Assembly (NCBI GenBank): GCA_017534835.1 | Contig: JAFXVT010000020.1 | Coordinates: 1-56,659 of the forward strand | DNA from: Ruminococcus sp. | GTDB taxonomy: Bacteria; Bacillota; Clostridia; Oscillospirales; Ruminococcaceae | Reading direction: 5' to 3' | Length of the DNA stretch: 56,659 nt | Shown here: one piece after another, positions 33,240-40,891 of the stretch | How the letters are laid out: the number at the start of each line of letters is the position of its first letter | How positions within the stretch are numbered: position 1 is the first letter of the stretch | Translations under genes and position numbers: made by a program | The notes under the pieces: model-generated | What the model saw: only the letters and a program-made list of their open reading frames with translations | Databases searched by the model: none | Told to the model about the DNA's origin: nothing

Positions 33240-35246
33240 ATGCCCGAGATAAACGTACTCAGCAAGGAGATTTCCGAGCTCATCGCCGCCGGCGAAGTCA
33301 TAGAGCGCCCTGCCTCCGTTATAAAGGAGCTTGTGGAGAATTCTATCGACTCCGGAGCACGGCATATCACCGTCGAGATAAAAAACGGCGGAACTACATA
33401 TATGCGCGTTACCGATGACGGCTGCGGAATGGCATTCGAGGACGTCCCGACGGCTTTTCTCCGTCACGCAACGAGCAAGATAATCACAAAAAATGACCTT
33501 GATAATATCCGCACCCTCGGCTTCCGCGGCGAGGCACTTGCCTCGGTCTCGGCTGTTGCGAGGGTAGAGGTGATGACGAAGCGCCGCGAGGATACCTACG
33601 GCACTATTTATACTATCGAGGGAAGTACCGAAAGATCGCACGATAAGAGCGGCTGCCCGGACGGTACGACTATCATAATACGTGACCTTTTCTACAACGT
33701 ACCGGCAAGGGCAAAGTTTATGAAGAAGGACGTCACAGAGGCGAACGCGATAAGCAATATAATGCAAAAGATCACGCTTTCACACCCTTCGATAGCCTTC
33801 AAGCTCATACGCGACAACCGTATGGAGTTCAACTCAGCCGGCGACGGCGAGCTGTTTTCGGCGGTATATGCCATCTACGGACGCGATCTCGCACGCGACC
33901 TCATTCCCTGCGACTATGAATACAACGGGATACACGTGAGCGGATATGTCATAAAGCCGCTGTATTCGCGCAATAACAGGGCACTTCAGAATTTCTTCGT
34001 CAACGGCAGATACGTGCGCTCACGTCTTTGCTCGGCGGCGCTTGAAAATGCCTACAGCAATATGATAATGACGGGCAAGTTCCCTGCCTGTGTGATGATG
34101 ATAGACCTCGCTCCGTCGGCGATGGACGTGAATATCCACCCGGCGAAGGCGGAGGTGCGCTTCACGGACGAAAAAAGCGTATCCGATGCGATATATTTCG
34201 GCGTGAAGAATGCACTGATGAATGACGGACTCATCTACGAATTCGAGATAAAGCCGCGCACGGACTGGACTGCGCCGCCTCCGGAGGAACCGCCTGTTCA
34301 GCAGGAAATGCTGTTCACTCCGATAGAGAAGATAGCGGAAAAGGAGAAGGAGACAGCAGCTCCCGAGCCTGTAAAAATGCCGGAAAAGCCGGCATATACC
34401 GCTCCCGTGAAGACCGATGACGGCGAGGCGGAGGTAGTGAATATACGCCCGTTCGAGCAGTTCGGACAGAGCGGAGTCACCGCTGCAAAGCCGGAACTGT
34501 CCGCACCTGTACCTGCGCCGGAGCCGGAAAAAACGGTCAGCGCACAGGAGCCGGAGCCGGAAAAGCCGGCAACTCCGGTAGAGGGCTTCAAGTACATAAG
34601 CAGCAGCTCGTTTGAGAAGCCGGCTGCTCCGGAGCCGGTGAAGAAGGCTGCTCCCGTTGACCCTCTGCACGAGGAATTCCCGAATATCAGGGTAGTCGGC
34701 GAGGCTTTCGGGCTCTACGTCATCTGCGAGAGCGCCGGAAAAATGATAATGATAGACAAACACGCCGCACACGAGCGCATCATATTTGAACGCCTGCGCA
34801 GCCGCAACTGCCGCCAGTTCAGCCAGAGCCTGCTTACGGGAATAAAGGTGCTGCTCACGGCGGAGGAGATAGACGCGATGGAGAGCCAGCAGGAGCTTCT
34901 CGCAGACCTCGGATTCAAGTTCGATTTCTCGCAGAGACCGTGCGTGATAGCGACGGCTGTCCCGACATTCATAATGGACGCGGACATCGAAGACATCGTG
35001 TGCGAGGTCGCGAACAATCTGAGAATGCACAAGGCAGACCCGCAGTCGGGACTGCTCGATGATATGCTGCACACAGTTGCCTGCAAATCGGCGATAAAGG
35101 CGAATGACAAGAATTCACCGGAGGAGCTTCAGGCGCTTGCGGAGCAGGTCTGCTACAACGAGAATATCCGCCACTGTCCTCACGGACGTCCGGTGATGTT
35201 CACAATGACGAAATACAGTATCGACCACCAGTTCAGACGTACCTGA
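33240..35246 (+). CDS. mutL: DNA mismatch repair endonuclease MutL
   Basis: A 668-aa MutL. GHKL ATPase motifs are intact: ELVENSIDSGA, DDGCGM and TLGFRGEALASVS near the N-terminus. A Pro/Glu/Ala linker (about 345-475) joins the C-terminal dimer domain, which has the metal motif DKHAAHERIIFE (DxHAxxExxxxE type), ACKSAIKAND and CPHGRP, so this is the nicking type of MutL used by bacteria without MutH. Start ATG 33240 follows AAGGAGAG. Confidence 0.98.
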   Translation: MPEINVLSKEISELIAAGEVIERPASVIKELVENSIDSGARHITVEIKNGGTTYMRVTDDGCGMAFEDVPTAFLRHATSKIITKNDLDNIRTLGFRGEALASVSAVARVEVMTKRREDTYGTIYTIEGSTERSHDKSGCPDGTTIIIRDLFYNVPARAKFMKKDVTEANAISNIMQKITLSHPSIAFKLIRDNRMEFNSAGDGELFSAVYAIYGRDLARDLIPCDYEYNGIHVSGYVIKPLYSRNNRALQNFFVNGRYVRSRLCSAALENAYSNMIMTGKFPACVMMIDLAPSAMDVNIHPAKAEVRFTDEKSVSDAIYFGVKNALMNDGLIYEFEIKPRTDWTAPPPEEPPVQQEMLFTPIEKIAEKEKETAAPEPVKMPEKPAYTAPVKTDDGEAEVVNIRPFEQFGQSGVTAAKPELSAPVPAPEPEKTVSAQEPEPEKPATPVEGFKYISSSSFEKPAAPEPVKKAAPVDPLHEEFPNIRVVGEAFGLYVICESAGKMIMIDKHAAHERIIFERLRSRNCRQFSQSLLTGIKVLLTAEEIDAMESQQELLADLGFKFDFSQRPCVIATAVPTFIMDADIEDIVCEVANNLRMHKADPQSGLLDDMLHTVACKSAIKANDKNSPEELQALAEQVCYNENIRHCPHGRPVMFTMTKYSIDHQFRRT

Positions 35247-35264
35247 TAATGACGAAAGGGGATA

Positions 35265-35576
35265 ATGATGCACTTCAATGTGAGCAATAAGCTGATATTG
35301 ACAGCGGTAATGTTTGTCATCGCATTCATGGTTGTCACTTTTATCTTCATTAAAAGACCGGATATAGCCAAAAGCAAGAATCGGACGGTGAGGGCGGCAG
35401 TGATATTCTGCATCGCCTTTGTGCCCGGAGTGCTCGCCGCGACCGTGTGCGCGAAGACACTGACGGAGATATGCTCCCATATCCGCGGAGAGACTGAGAG
35501 CATAGTGCTCTCCGAGGACATCGACGATGATGAGGAGGAGGAAGACGACGAGGAGGAAAAGCACTCGGCGGTATAA
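35265..35576 (+). CDS. Small two-helix membrane protein with acidic tail
   Basis: A 103-aa protein, unrecognised. Two membrane helices (about 10-28 and 42-62) are joined by a short basic loop, KRPDIAKSKNR, and followed by a long acidic tail (SEDIDDDEEEEDDEEEKH). Ribosome binding site AAAGGGG; two ATGs (35265, 35268) are equally possible. It lies 18 nt after mutL and 50 nt before miaA. Helix orientation by the positive-inside rule puts the loop inside and the acidic tail outside. Confidence 0.75.
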   Translation: MMHFNVSNKLILTAVMFVIAFMVVTFIFIKRPDIAKSKNRTVRAAVIFCIAFVPGVLAATVCAKTLTEICSHIRGETESIVLSEDIDDDEEEEDDEEEKHSAV

Positions 35577-35589
35577 ATACTACTATTCA

Positions 35590-35610
35590 GGCGGATAATA
35601 TCCGCCTTTG
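35590..35610 (+). terminator. Weak hairpin before miaA
   Basis: GGCGGA (35590-35595) pairs with TCCGCC (35601-35606), followed by TTTGG. The T run is poor, so it may only slow transcription. Confidence 0.35.
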
Positions 35611-35626
35611 GTGTTTGGAGGCAATT

Positions 35627-36577
35627 ATGGAAAATATGGAAAAACCGTTCGTGCTCGCGGTAGTAGGTCCGACGGCTTCCGGAAAGTCATGGCTCGGAGC
35701 AGAGCTCGCACTGAAATACGGCGGAGAGGTCGTTTCTGCCGATTCTATGCAGATATACAAGGGAATGGACATCGCCTCCGCCAAGCCGTCAAAGGAGGAG
35801 ATGAAGGGCGTACCGCATCACCTCATCAGCGTGATAGACCGCGATACGCCGTTTTCTGCGGCGGATTACGTGAAAATGGCGCGCGGGGTCATCGCGGACA
35901 TTCTCAGCAGGGGAAAGCTCCCGATAATCGTCGGAGGTACGGGGCTTTATGTGGATTCGCTGCTCAATAATGTGCAGTTTTCGGAGATGAAGAGCGACCC
36001 TGCCTACCGCGAGAGCCTGTATGAGCTCTCACGCACTCGGGGAAATGAAGCGCTGTACGCCGAGCTCGTCAAGGCTGACCCCGAGGCGGCTGAGTCGATA
36101 CATATGAACAATACCGTCCGCGTGGTGCGTGCGCTCGAGGTCATACATCTGACCGGACGGCGATTCAGCGAGCTCAAGGCGGAGAGCACAGCAGAGGAAA
36201 GCCCCTATGACTCGCTCATTCTCGGACTCAACGCAGAGGACAGGGCTGTGCTCTATGAGCGGATAAATATGCGCGTTGACGAAATGGTGAGAGCAGGACT
36301 TGTCGAGGAGGCGCGTGCGGTCTGGAGCGAGGGGAATATGCGGACTGCCGCCAATGCTATCGGCTATAAGGAGCTGATACCCTACTTCGAGGGCGGTATG
36401 CCCCTCGATGAATGCATTGCTCTGATAAAGCAGGAAACGCGGCGTTATGCGAAAAGACAGCTCACGTGGTTTAGAAGAAATGAACGTATCAGGTGGATTA
36501 TGACCGCCGATTTTAGTAAAAAATATGAAATTTTGGAAAAATCTGAAAAAGCTATAGAAAATTACAGAAGAGTGTGA
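35627..36577 (+). CDS. miaA: tRNA dimethylallyltransferase MiaA
   Basis: A 316-aa MiaA. The ATG at 35627 follows TTGGAGG. Motifs: P-loop [40 protein letters not shown] and [11 protein letters not shown]. It attaches a dimethylallyl group to A37 of tRNAs reading UNN codons, providing the substrate for MiaB at 27375. Followed by hfq, the classic order. Confidence 0.97.
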   Translation: MENMEKPFVLAVVGPTASGKSWLGAELALKYGGEVVSADSMQIYKGMDIASAKPSKEEMKGVPHHLISVIDRDTPFSAADYVKMARGVIADILSRGKLPIIVGGTGLYVDSLLNNVQFSEMKSDPAYRESLYELSRTRGNEALYAELVKADPEAAESIHMNNTVRVVRALEVIHLTGRRFSELKAESTAEESPYDSLILGLNAEDRAVLYERINMRVDEMVRAGLVEEARAVWSEGNMRTAANAIGYKELIPYFEGGMPLDECIALIKQETRRYAKRQLTWFRRNERIRWIMTADFSKKYEILEKSEKAIENYRRV

Positions 36578-36583
36578 TATAAT
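36575..36583 (+). promoter_or_regulatory. Extended -10 promoter for hfq
   Basis: TGaTATAAT (36575-36583) is an extended -10 element overlapping the miaA stop codon, about 100 nt before the hfq ATG. No good -35 is seen, as is usual for extended -10 promoters. Confidence 0.5.
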
Positions 36584-36683
36584 ATATCGTGTATATTTCT
36601 ATCCTTATGGGAGAGGTATGCCCTCGCGCGGATCGCAATGCATTTCCGCCGGGAGAAAAATCGTAAAAGAATGGAGAATGTGT

Positions 36684-36923
36684 ATGAACAAAACGATCAA
36701 TTTACAGGATGTATTCCTCAACCAGTGCAGGAAGGAAAAGATAGTTGTAACTATCATCCTCACGAACGGATTCCAGTTCAAGGGAATGGTAAGGGGCTTC
36801 GACAGCTACGTTGCGATCTTTGACTGCGACGGCAAGCAGCAGCTCGTTTACAAGCACGCTATCTCTACGATAATCCCTGCAAGACCCGTTTCTATCCTCG
36901 ATACTTCAGAGAAGAGCGAATAA
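36684..36923 (+). CDS. hfq: RNA chaperone Hfq
   Basis: A 79-aa Hfq. The ATG at 36684 stands 7 nt after GGAG; an in-frame ATG at 36678 lies only 1 nt after that site. Sm1 [26 protein letters not shown] and Sm2 [12 protein letters not shown] are both canonical, with no acidic C-terminal extension, as in other Firmicutes Hfq. The hexamer binds small RNAs and U-rich mRNA ends. The downstream gene starts 12 nt later. Confidence 0.97.
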   Translation: MNKTINLQDVFLNQCRKEKIVVTIILTNGFQFKGMVRGFDSYVAIFDCDGKQQLVYKHAISTIIPARPVSILDTSEKSE

Positions 36924-36935
36924 GCGGTGGCGTGA

Positions 36936-38204
36936 ATGAATGCGAACAAGTCAGACAGCAGCATTTTCTCTAAGATACTGAGAAATGGTGTCCTGATACT
37001 GCTGCTGATAATCTTTATCAGCATCGTTTTCAATTTCCGCAACAGACAGGAGAAAACTGCCGTGGCGCTCATCTCAAGCGCGGTTTCGTCGAAGGAGCTC
37101 AGCGGTGTGTTCATCAGGAACGAGGAGGTGCGCTATCACAGCGGTGCCGGAATAATCAGCTACAAGGTGGCTGACGGCGGCAAGCTCGGAACTGATACCG
37201 TTATCGCAGAGGTCTACGCCGACGATGCGCAGATCGGCAGGAACCGTGAGATAGAAAAGCTCACAAGAGAGCTCGATATACTCAGAAAGATACAGAATCC
37301 CGGTACTATCGAATCAGCACAGCCCTCCACTCTCTCCGAAAGCATAGAGGAGAGCTACAGAAGCCTCATCTACAGCCGAGATATGGGCGATTTTGAGACA
37401 CTGAAGAAGGATATGGAGGACCTGCTCATCGATATGAGTACATATCAGATCATCACAAAGCAGGTCAGCGGCTTCAATCAGCAGATAACCGACATCAATG
37501 CGCAGCTCGCGCTTCTGAAATCGGAGTCCGTGAAGCCGATAGAGACCATAAAATCGCCGCGTTCGGCATATTTCGTCAGCTATTGCGACGGCTATGAGAA
37601 GGAGCTCACTCCGGATAAGCTCGATAAGCTGACCATCGCCGAGCTCAACAGCATCACCGACCGCAGGAGCGACGACAAGCAGATAGTCGGCAAGCTCATA
37701 GACGGCTTCGGCTGGTATCTCGCAGGCGTTATCGACAACTCAAAGAAGGAGTATGCGATAGGTAATGCCGTAAAGCTGAGATTCGATTCCTCCGCCGAGA
37801 CATTCAGGGGCGTGATAAAGGACGTAAGAGACGAGGGCGACGCTTCGAGGAGCATAATCATCATCGAGTGCAGCCAGTTCAATTACGACCTCGTCAAGCA
37901 CCGCGTCGAGAAGTGCGAGATAATCAAGGGCGAATACCGCGGACTCAAGGTGCCGCGCCAGGCGATACGCTTTGCTGACATCACCCAGGAGACAACGGCG
38001 GCGTCAGAGGGCGGCGAGCCTGCCACATCGGTCGTGAATTACAAGGGCGTCTACATCATCAAGGGTGAACAGGTCACCTTCAAGAAGATAGACGTCATCT
38101 ATGAGGGAAGCGATTACGTTCTTTCGGCTGTACACGAGGAGGACGGCTCGTATCTCTCGCTTTATGATGATATAATGCTCGAGGGGGCGGAAGCTGATGG
38201 CTGA
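36936..38204 (+). CDS. HlyD-like membrane fusion/adaptor protein in the division gene block
   Basis: A 422-aa protein with one N-terminal helix (about 16-34) and an HlyD/efflux-adaptor-like extracellular part: a biotinyl/lipoyl-like beta segment with AGIISYKVADGGKL and VIAEVYADDAQI, a helical coiled coil (about 100-190), and a beta-barrel part near VKLRFDSSAETFRGVIKDV. It overlaps yggS by 8 nt. No ABC transporter is adjacent. Similar proteins are found next to yggS-sepF in many Clostridia; their function in division is not established. Confidence 0.83.
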   Translation: MNANKSDSSIFSKILRNGVLILLLIIFISIVFNFRNRQEKTAVALISSAVSSKELSGVFIRNEEVRYHSGAGIISYKVADGGKLGTDTVIAEVYADDAQIGRNREIEKLTRELDILRKIQNPGTIESAQPSTLSESIEESYRSLIYSRDMGDFETLKKDMEDLLIDMSTYQIITKQVSGFNQQITDINAQLALLKSESVKPIETIKSPRSAYFVSYCDGYEKELTPDKLDKLTIAELNSITDRRSDDKQIVGKLIDGFGWYLAGVIDNSKKEYAIGNAVKLRFDSSAETFRGVIKDVRDEGDASRSIIIIECSQFNYDLVKHRVEKCEIIKGEYRGLKVPRQAIRFADITQETTAASEGGEPATSVVNYKGVYIIKGEQVTFKKIDVIYEGSDYVLSAVHEEDGSYLSLYDDIMLEGAEADG

Positions 38205-38895
38205 TACTTTCGGATTCGTTGACGATAATCTTGCGGTCATCCGCGCCAATATCCGCGAAGCAGCTGAAAGCTGCGGACGGAGCGCCGATGAGATACGCAT
38301 TATGGCAGTCACCAAGACAGTCGCACCGGAAACAGTGAACCGTGCGGTGGCGCTGGGCGTTGACCTTCTCGGCGAGAACAGGGTGCAGGAATTCCTGTCA
38401 AAGCAGGACGCTTACGACAAGTCTGCGGAGATACACTTTATCGGACATCTACAGACCAACAAGGTCAAATACATAATCGGACCGATGACAATGATACAGT
38501 CGGTCGACAGCGTGAAGCTCGCCGAGGAAATAAACCGGCTCGCTTCTGCGCATAATAAGACAATGGACATACTGTGCGAGGTCAATATCGGCGGAGAGGA
38601 CTCCAAGAGCGGAGTCGCCCCCGATGAGCTCATACCGCTCCTTGAACAGATAGCTCCGCTGGAGCATATCAGAGTCAGGGGACTTATGACGATACCGCCG
38701 CCGTCTTCAGGTGATGTCTTTCTCGGACGTATGGAGGAGCTCTTCCATAAAGTCAGGGACAGAGACATCGAGGGAACTTCGATGGAGGTGCTCTCAATGG
38801 GGATGACGCACGACTACGCAGAGGCTGTAAAGCACGGCTCGACGCTCGTCCGCATCGGCACGGGGCTGTTCGGAGCAAGAGATTACAGCAGATAA
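38197..38895 (+). CDS. yggS: Pyridoxal phosphate homeostasis protein (YggS family)
   Basis: A 232-aa PLP-binding TIM-barrel protein; the PLP-binding Lys is in RIMAVTKTVAPETVNRA, with GENRVQEF, HFIGHLQTNKVK and MGMTHDYAEAVKHGSTLVRIGTGLFG. It buffers PLP and affects amino acid balance. Overlaps the HlyD-like gene by 8 nt, a sign of coupling. Common neighbour of sepF. Confidence 0.96.
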   Translation: MADTFGFVDDNLAVIRANIREAAESCGRSADEIRIMAVTKTVAPETVNRAVALGVDLLGENRVQEFLSKQDAYDKSAEIHFIGHLQTNKVKYIIGPMTMIQSVDSVKLAEEINRLASAHNKTMDILCEVNIGGEDSKSGVAPDELIPLLEQIAPLEHIRVRGLMTIPPPSSGDVFLGRMEELFHKVRDRDIEGTSMEVLSMGMTHDYAEAVKHGSTLVRIGTGLFGARDYSR

Positions 38896-38953
38896 AACCT
38901 CGGGCTGCCGTGTGCGGTCCGTAAAGACAAACGGCTAATGCACGTTACCGCGC

Positions 38954-38983
38954 TTCTCCGCATGGGGTGCGGAAAACGGAGAA
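38954..38983 (+). promoter_or_regulatory. Hairpin in the sepF leader
   Basis: TTCTCCG (38954-38960) pairs with CGGAGAA (38977-38983), and CCGCA (38958-38962) can alternatively pair with TGCGG (38968-38972). The 122-nt gap has no consensus promoter, so it may serve as a leader or processing site. Confidence 0.4.
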
Positions 38984-39017
38984 ATATATATCATTATGCG
39001 GAGAATGGAGTAATATT

Positions 39018-39497
39018 ATGAAACTGTTCGAGAATATCAAGGATTTCTTTTTCGCAGCTGAGGACGATGACGTAGATTTCGCTGACGCACCTGTCCGCAA
39101 CGATCCCAGAGCAGAGCGCGCAGCTGCTGCTATCGAGCACGAGGAGGCTGTTGCAGCCGCTGAGGGCGGTAACGCAGGCGGAAACAGAAGAAACAAGGTA
39201 GTCAACATCCAGGCTACAGCTCAGCTCCAGGTAGTTCTCGTAAAGCCCTCTGCTTTCACAGATGCAAAGCAGATCGCTGACCACCTCATCGCCAAGAAGA
39301 CAGTAGTTCTCAACCTTGAGACAGCTTCTCCCGAGAACAAGAGAAGGATCATCGACTTCCTCGTAGGCGTTGCCTACGCTAACGGCGGAAGCCTCAAGCC
39401 CGTTGCGAACCTCACATACATCATCACGCCTTACAATGTCGGCTTCGTTGGCGAGGACCTCGTCGGCGAGCTCGAGAACAACGGCGTGTTCATCTGA
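39018..39497 (+). CDS. sepF: Cell division protein SepF
   Basis: A 159-aa SepF. The ATG at 39018 follows GGAG. An N-terminal amphipathic helix (MKLFENIKDFFFAAEDDD) binds the membrane, an Ala/Glu-rich linker follows, and the SepF domain (about 75-155) has VVLVKPSAFTDAKQIADHL, VVLNLETASPENKRRIIDFL and ITPYNVGF. It polymerises into rings that tie FtsZ to the membrane. Ends one base into ylmH. Confidence 0.96.
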   Translation: MKLFENIKDFFFAAEDDDVDFADAPVRNDPRAERAAAAIEHEEAVAAAEGGNAGGNRRNKVVNIQATAQLQVVLVKPSAFTDAKQIADHLIAKKTVVLNLETASPENKRRIIDFLVGVAYANGGSLKPVANLTYIITPYNVGFVGEDLVGELENNGVFI

Positions 39498-40255
39498 TGA
39501 ACCAACAGCCGGACAAGCTCTTCTCAGCACGGCTCGCCGATATGACGAGCCGCTGCGACAGGGATTACGCCCCGGTGTTCTCGTCCTTTCTCGATGAAAG
39601 ACAGTGCGTCGAGGCTGAGCTCTGGTGCAGGGCGAATGCCGGAGCGCTGAAATATCTGCTGTGGGGCGGATATGAGGGCGCAAGGCGGAAGATGCTTGCG
39701 GTATATCCGGATTACCTCGGCGACGAGATAAAGGAGATGTTCCCGATGAAGTGCCTGACCTTCACCTTTCGGGAGGAGGACAAGCTCACGCACAGGGACT
39801 TCCTCGGCTCGTTCATGGCGCAGATGCTGCGGCGCGAGGTCATCGGTGATATTGTCGCGGACGAGGGCATCGCCCAGACGTTCGTGACAGATATAGCCGC
39901 CGGTGCTATCACGGCTTCGGTGACGAAGATCGGCCGCGTCGGTGTAAGGATCACCGACAGCAGACCGTTTGAGCTCGTGGATGCTCAGAAGTTTCAGGAT
40001 ATGAGCGGTACGGTCGCCTCCCTGCGGCTCGACTGCGTTGTCAGCCTTGCGGCAAGGATAAGCCGCGAAAAAGCGGCAGATCTTATCCGCACGGACAGGG
40101 TGGACGTCAACCACCTGACCGCAGGCTCAGTCTCAGCAGAGCTGCACGAGGGGGATATCCTCTCCGTGAGAGGCTGCGGAAGATTTATTCTATCAGGTAT
40201 CAACGGCGAGACGAAAAAAGGCCGTATACACATAATTCTGAAAAAATATATTTAG
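39497..40255 (+). CDS. ylmH: S4-domain RNA-binding protein YlmH (RqcP2-like)
   Basis: A 252-aa protein; its start overlaps the sepF stop. The N-terminal part is the YlmH-specific domain, the C-terminus an S4 RNA-binding domain (about 180-245, RLDCVVSLAARISREKAADLIRTDRVDVN). B. subtilis YlmH has been implicated in ribosome-associated quality control and in cell division. Same operon as sepF and divIVA. Confidence 0.93.
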   Translation: MNQQPDKLFSARLADMTSRCDRDYAPVFSSFLDERQCVEAELWCRANAGALKYLLWGGYEGARRKMLAVYPDYLGDEIKEMFPMKCLTFTFREEDKLTHRDFLGSFMAQMLRREVIGDIVADEGIAQTFVTDIAAGAITASVTKIGRVGVRITDSRPFELVDAQKFQDMSGTVASLRLDCVVSLAARISREKAADLIRTDRVDVNHLTAGSVSAELHEGDILSVRGCGRFILSGINGETKKGRIHIILKKYI

Positions 40256-40267
40256 AGGTGAATTACG

Positions 40268-40819
40268 ATGATAACATCAAAGGACGTAAGAAATAAAAGA
40301 TTCGAGAAGGCTGCTTTCGGCTATAAGCAGGAGGAAATAGACGAATTCCTCTCACAGCTCGAGGCAGAGCTCGACGAGATGGAGCGCGAGCGCGCTGAGG
40401 CTAACAACAAGATACAGATACTCGCCGACAAGGTCAGAGAGTATATGAAGGACGAGGACGCTCTCAAGGACGCTCTCCTCGGCGCACAGAAGCAGGGCCA
40501 TCAGGTGCTCAACGAAGCAAACGAGAAGGCTGAGCAGATCATCGCTGAGGCTCAGGCCAAGGCTGACCAGCTCGAGGACGAGGCTGTACGTCAGCACGCT
40601 GAGGCTATGGAAAAGAACAGAGCCGAGATCGCTAAGGAGAAGGAATCTCTCATCGACGCACGCAGACAGGTCGCTGAGTTCAAGAAGAGCCTCTTCGATA
40701 TGTACAAGGCTCACCTTGAGATGATCTCATCTATGCCCGAGGCTTACGATGACGACCTCGACCCCACAGAAACTGCCGAGGACATCGCTAACGCTGTCGC
40801 TTCCGGGATCGACGGCTGA
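40268..40819 (+). CDS. divIVA: Cell division/polarity protein DivIVA
   Basis: A 183-aa DivIVA. The N-terminal membrane-curvature binding motif is MITSKDVRNKRFEKAAFGYKQEEIDEFL; a long coiled coil (about 30-150) rich in Glu, Ala and Lys follows. Tail residues are acidic (DDDLDPTETAED). It localises to septum and poles and organises the division machinery. Ribosome binding site AGAGGTG. Last gene of the sepF-ylmH-divIVA block. Confidence 0.95.
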   Translation: MITSKDVRNKRFEKAAFGYKQEEIDEFLSQLEAELDEMERERAEANNKIQILADKVREYMKDEDALKDALLGAQKQGHQVLNEANEKAEQIIAEAQAKADQLEDEAVRQHAEAMEKNRAEIAKEKESLIDARRQVAEFKKSLFDMYKAHLEMISSMPEAYDDDLDPTETAEDIANAVASGIDG

Positions 40820-40851
40820 CGGACATTTTCACCATTAACGAATAAGCTTTG

Positions 40852-40891
40852 AAAGGAGGATCGCTCCCACGCGGAGACGATCAGGATACCA
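40852..40891 (+). promoter_or_regulatory. Hairpin separating a strong Shine-Dalgarno from the ileS start
   Basis: AAAGGAGG (40852-40859) is 32 nt upstream of the ATG. Between them GATCGCTCC (40859-40867) pairs with GGAG-A-CGATC (40873-40882, one bulged A). If the hairpin forms, the SD would stand 9 nt from the ATG. A weaker AGGA (40883-40886) lies 5 nt before the ATG. Confidence 0.6.

Noticed and set aside
31796-33370. 524-aa minus-strand frame inside mutS
   Set aside because: mutS is unmistakable on the plus strand; the antisense frame has no ribosome site and atypical composition.
40820-40891. T-box leader for ileS
   Set aside because: The gap is only 72 nt and lacks the T-box sequence and a terminator-antiterminator pair.
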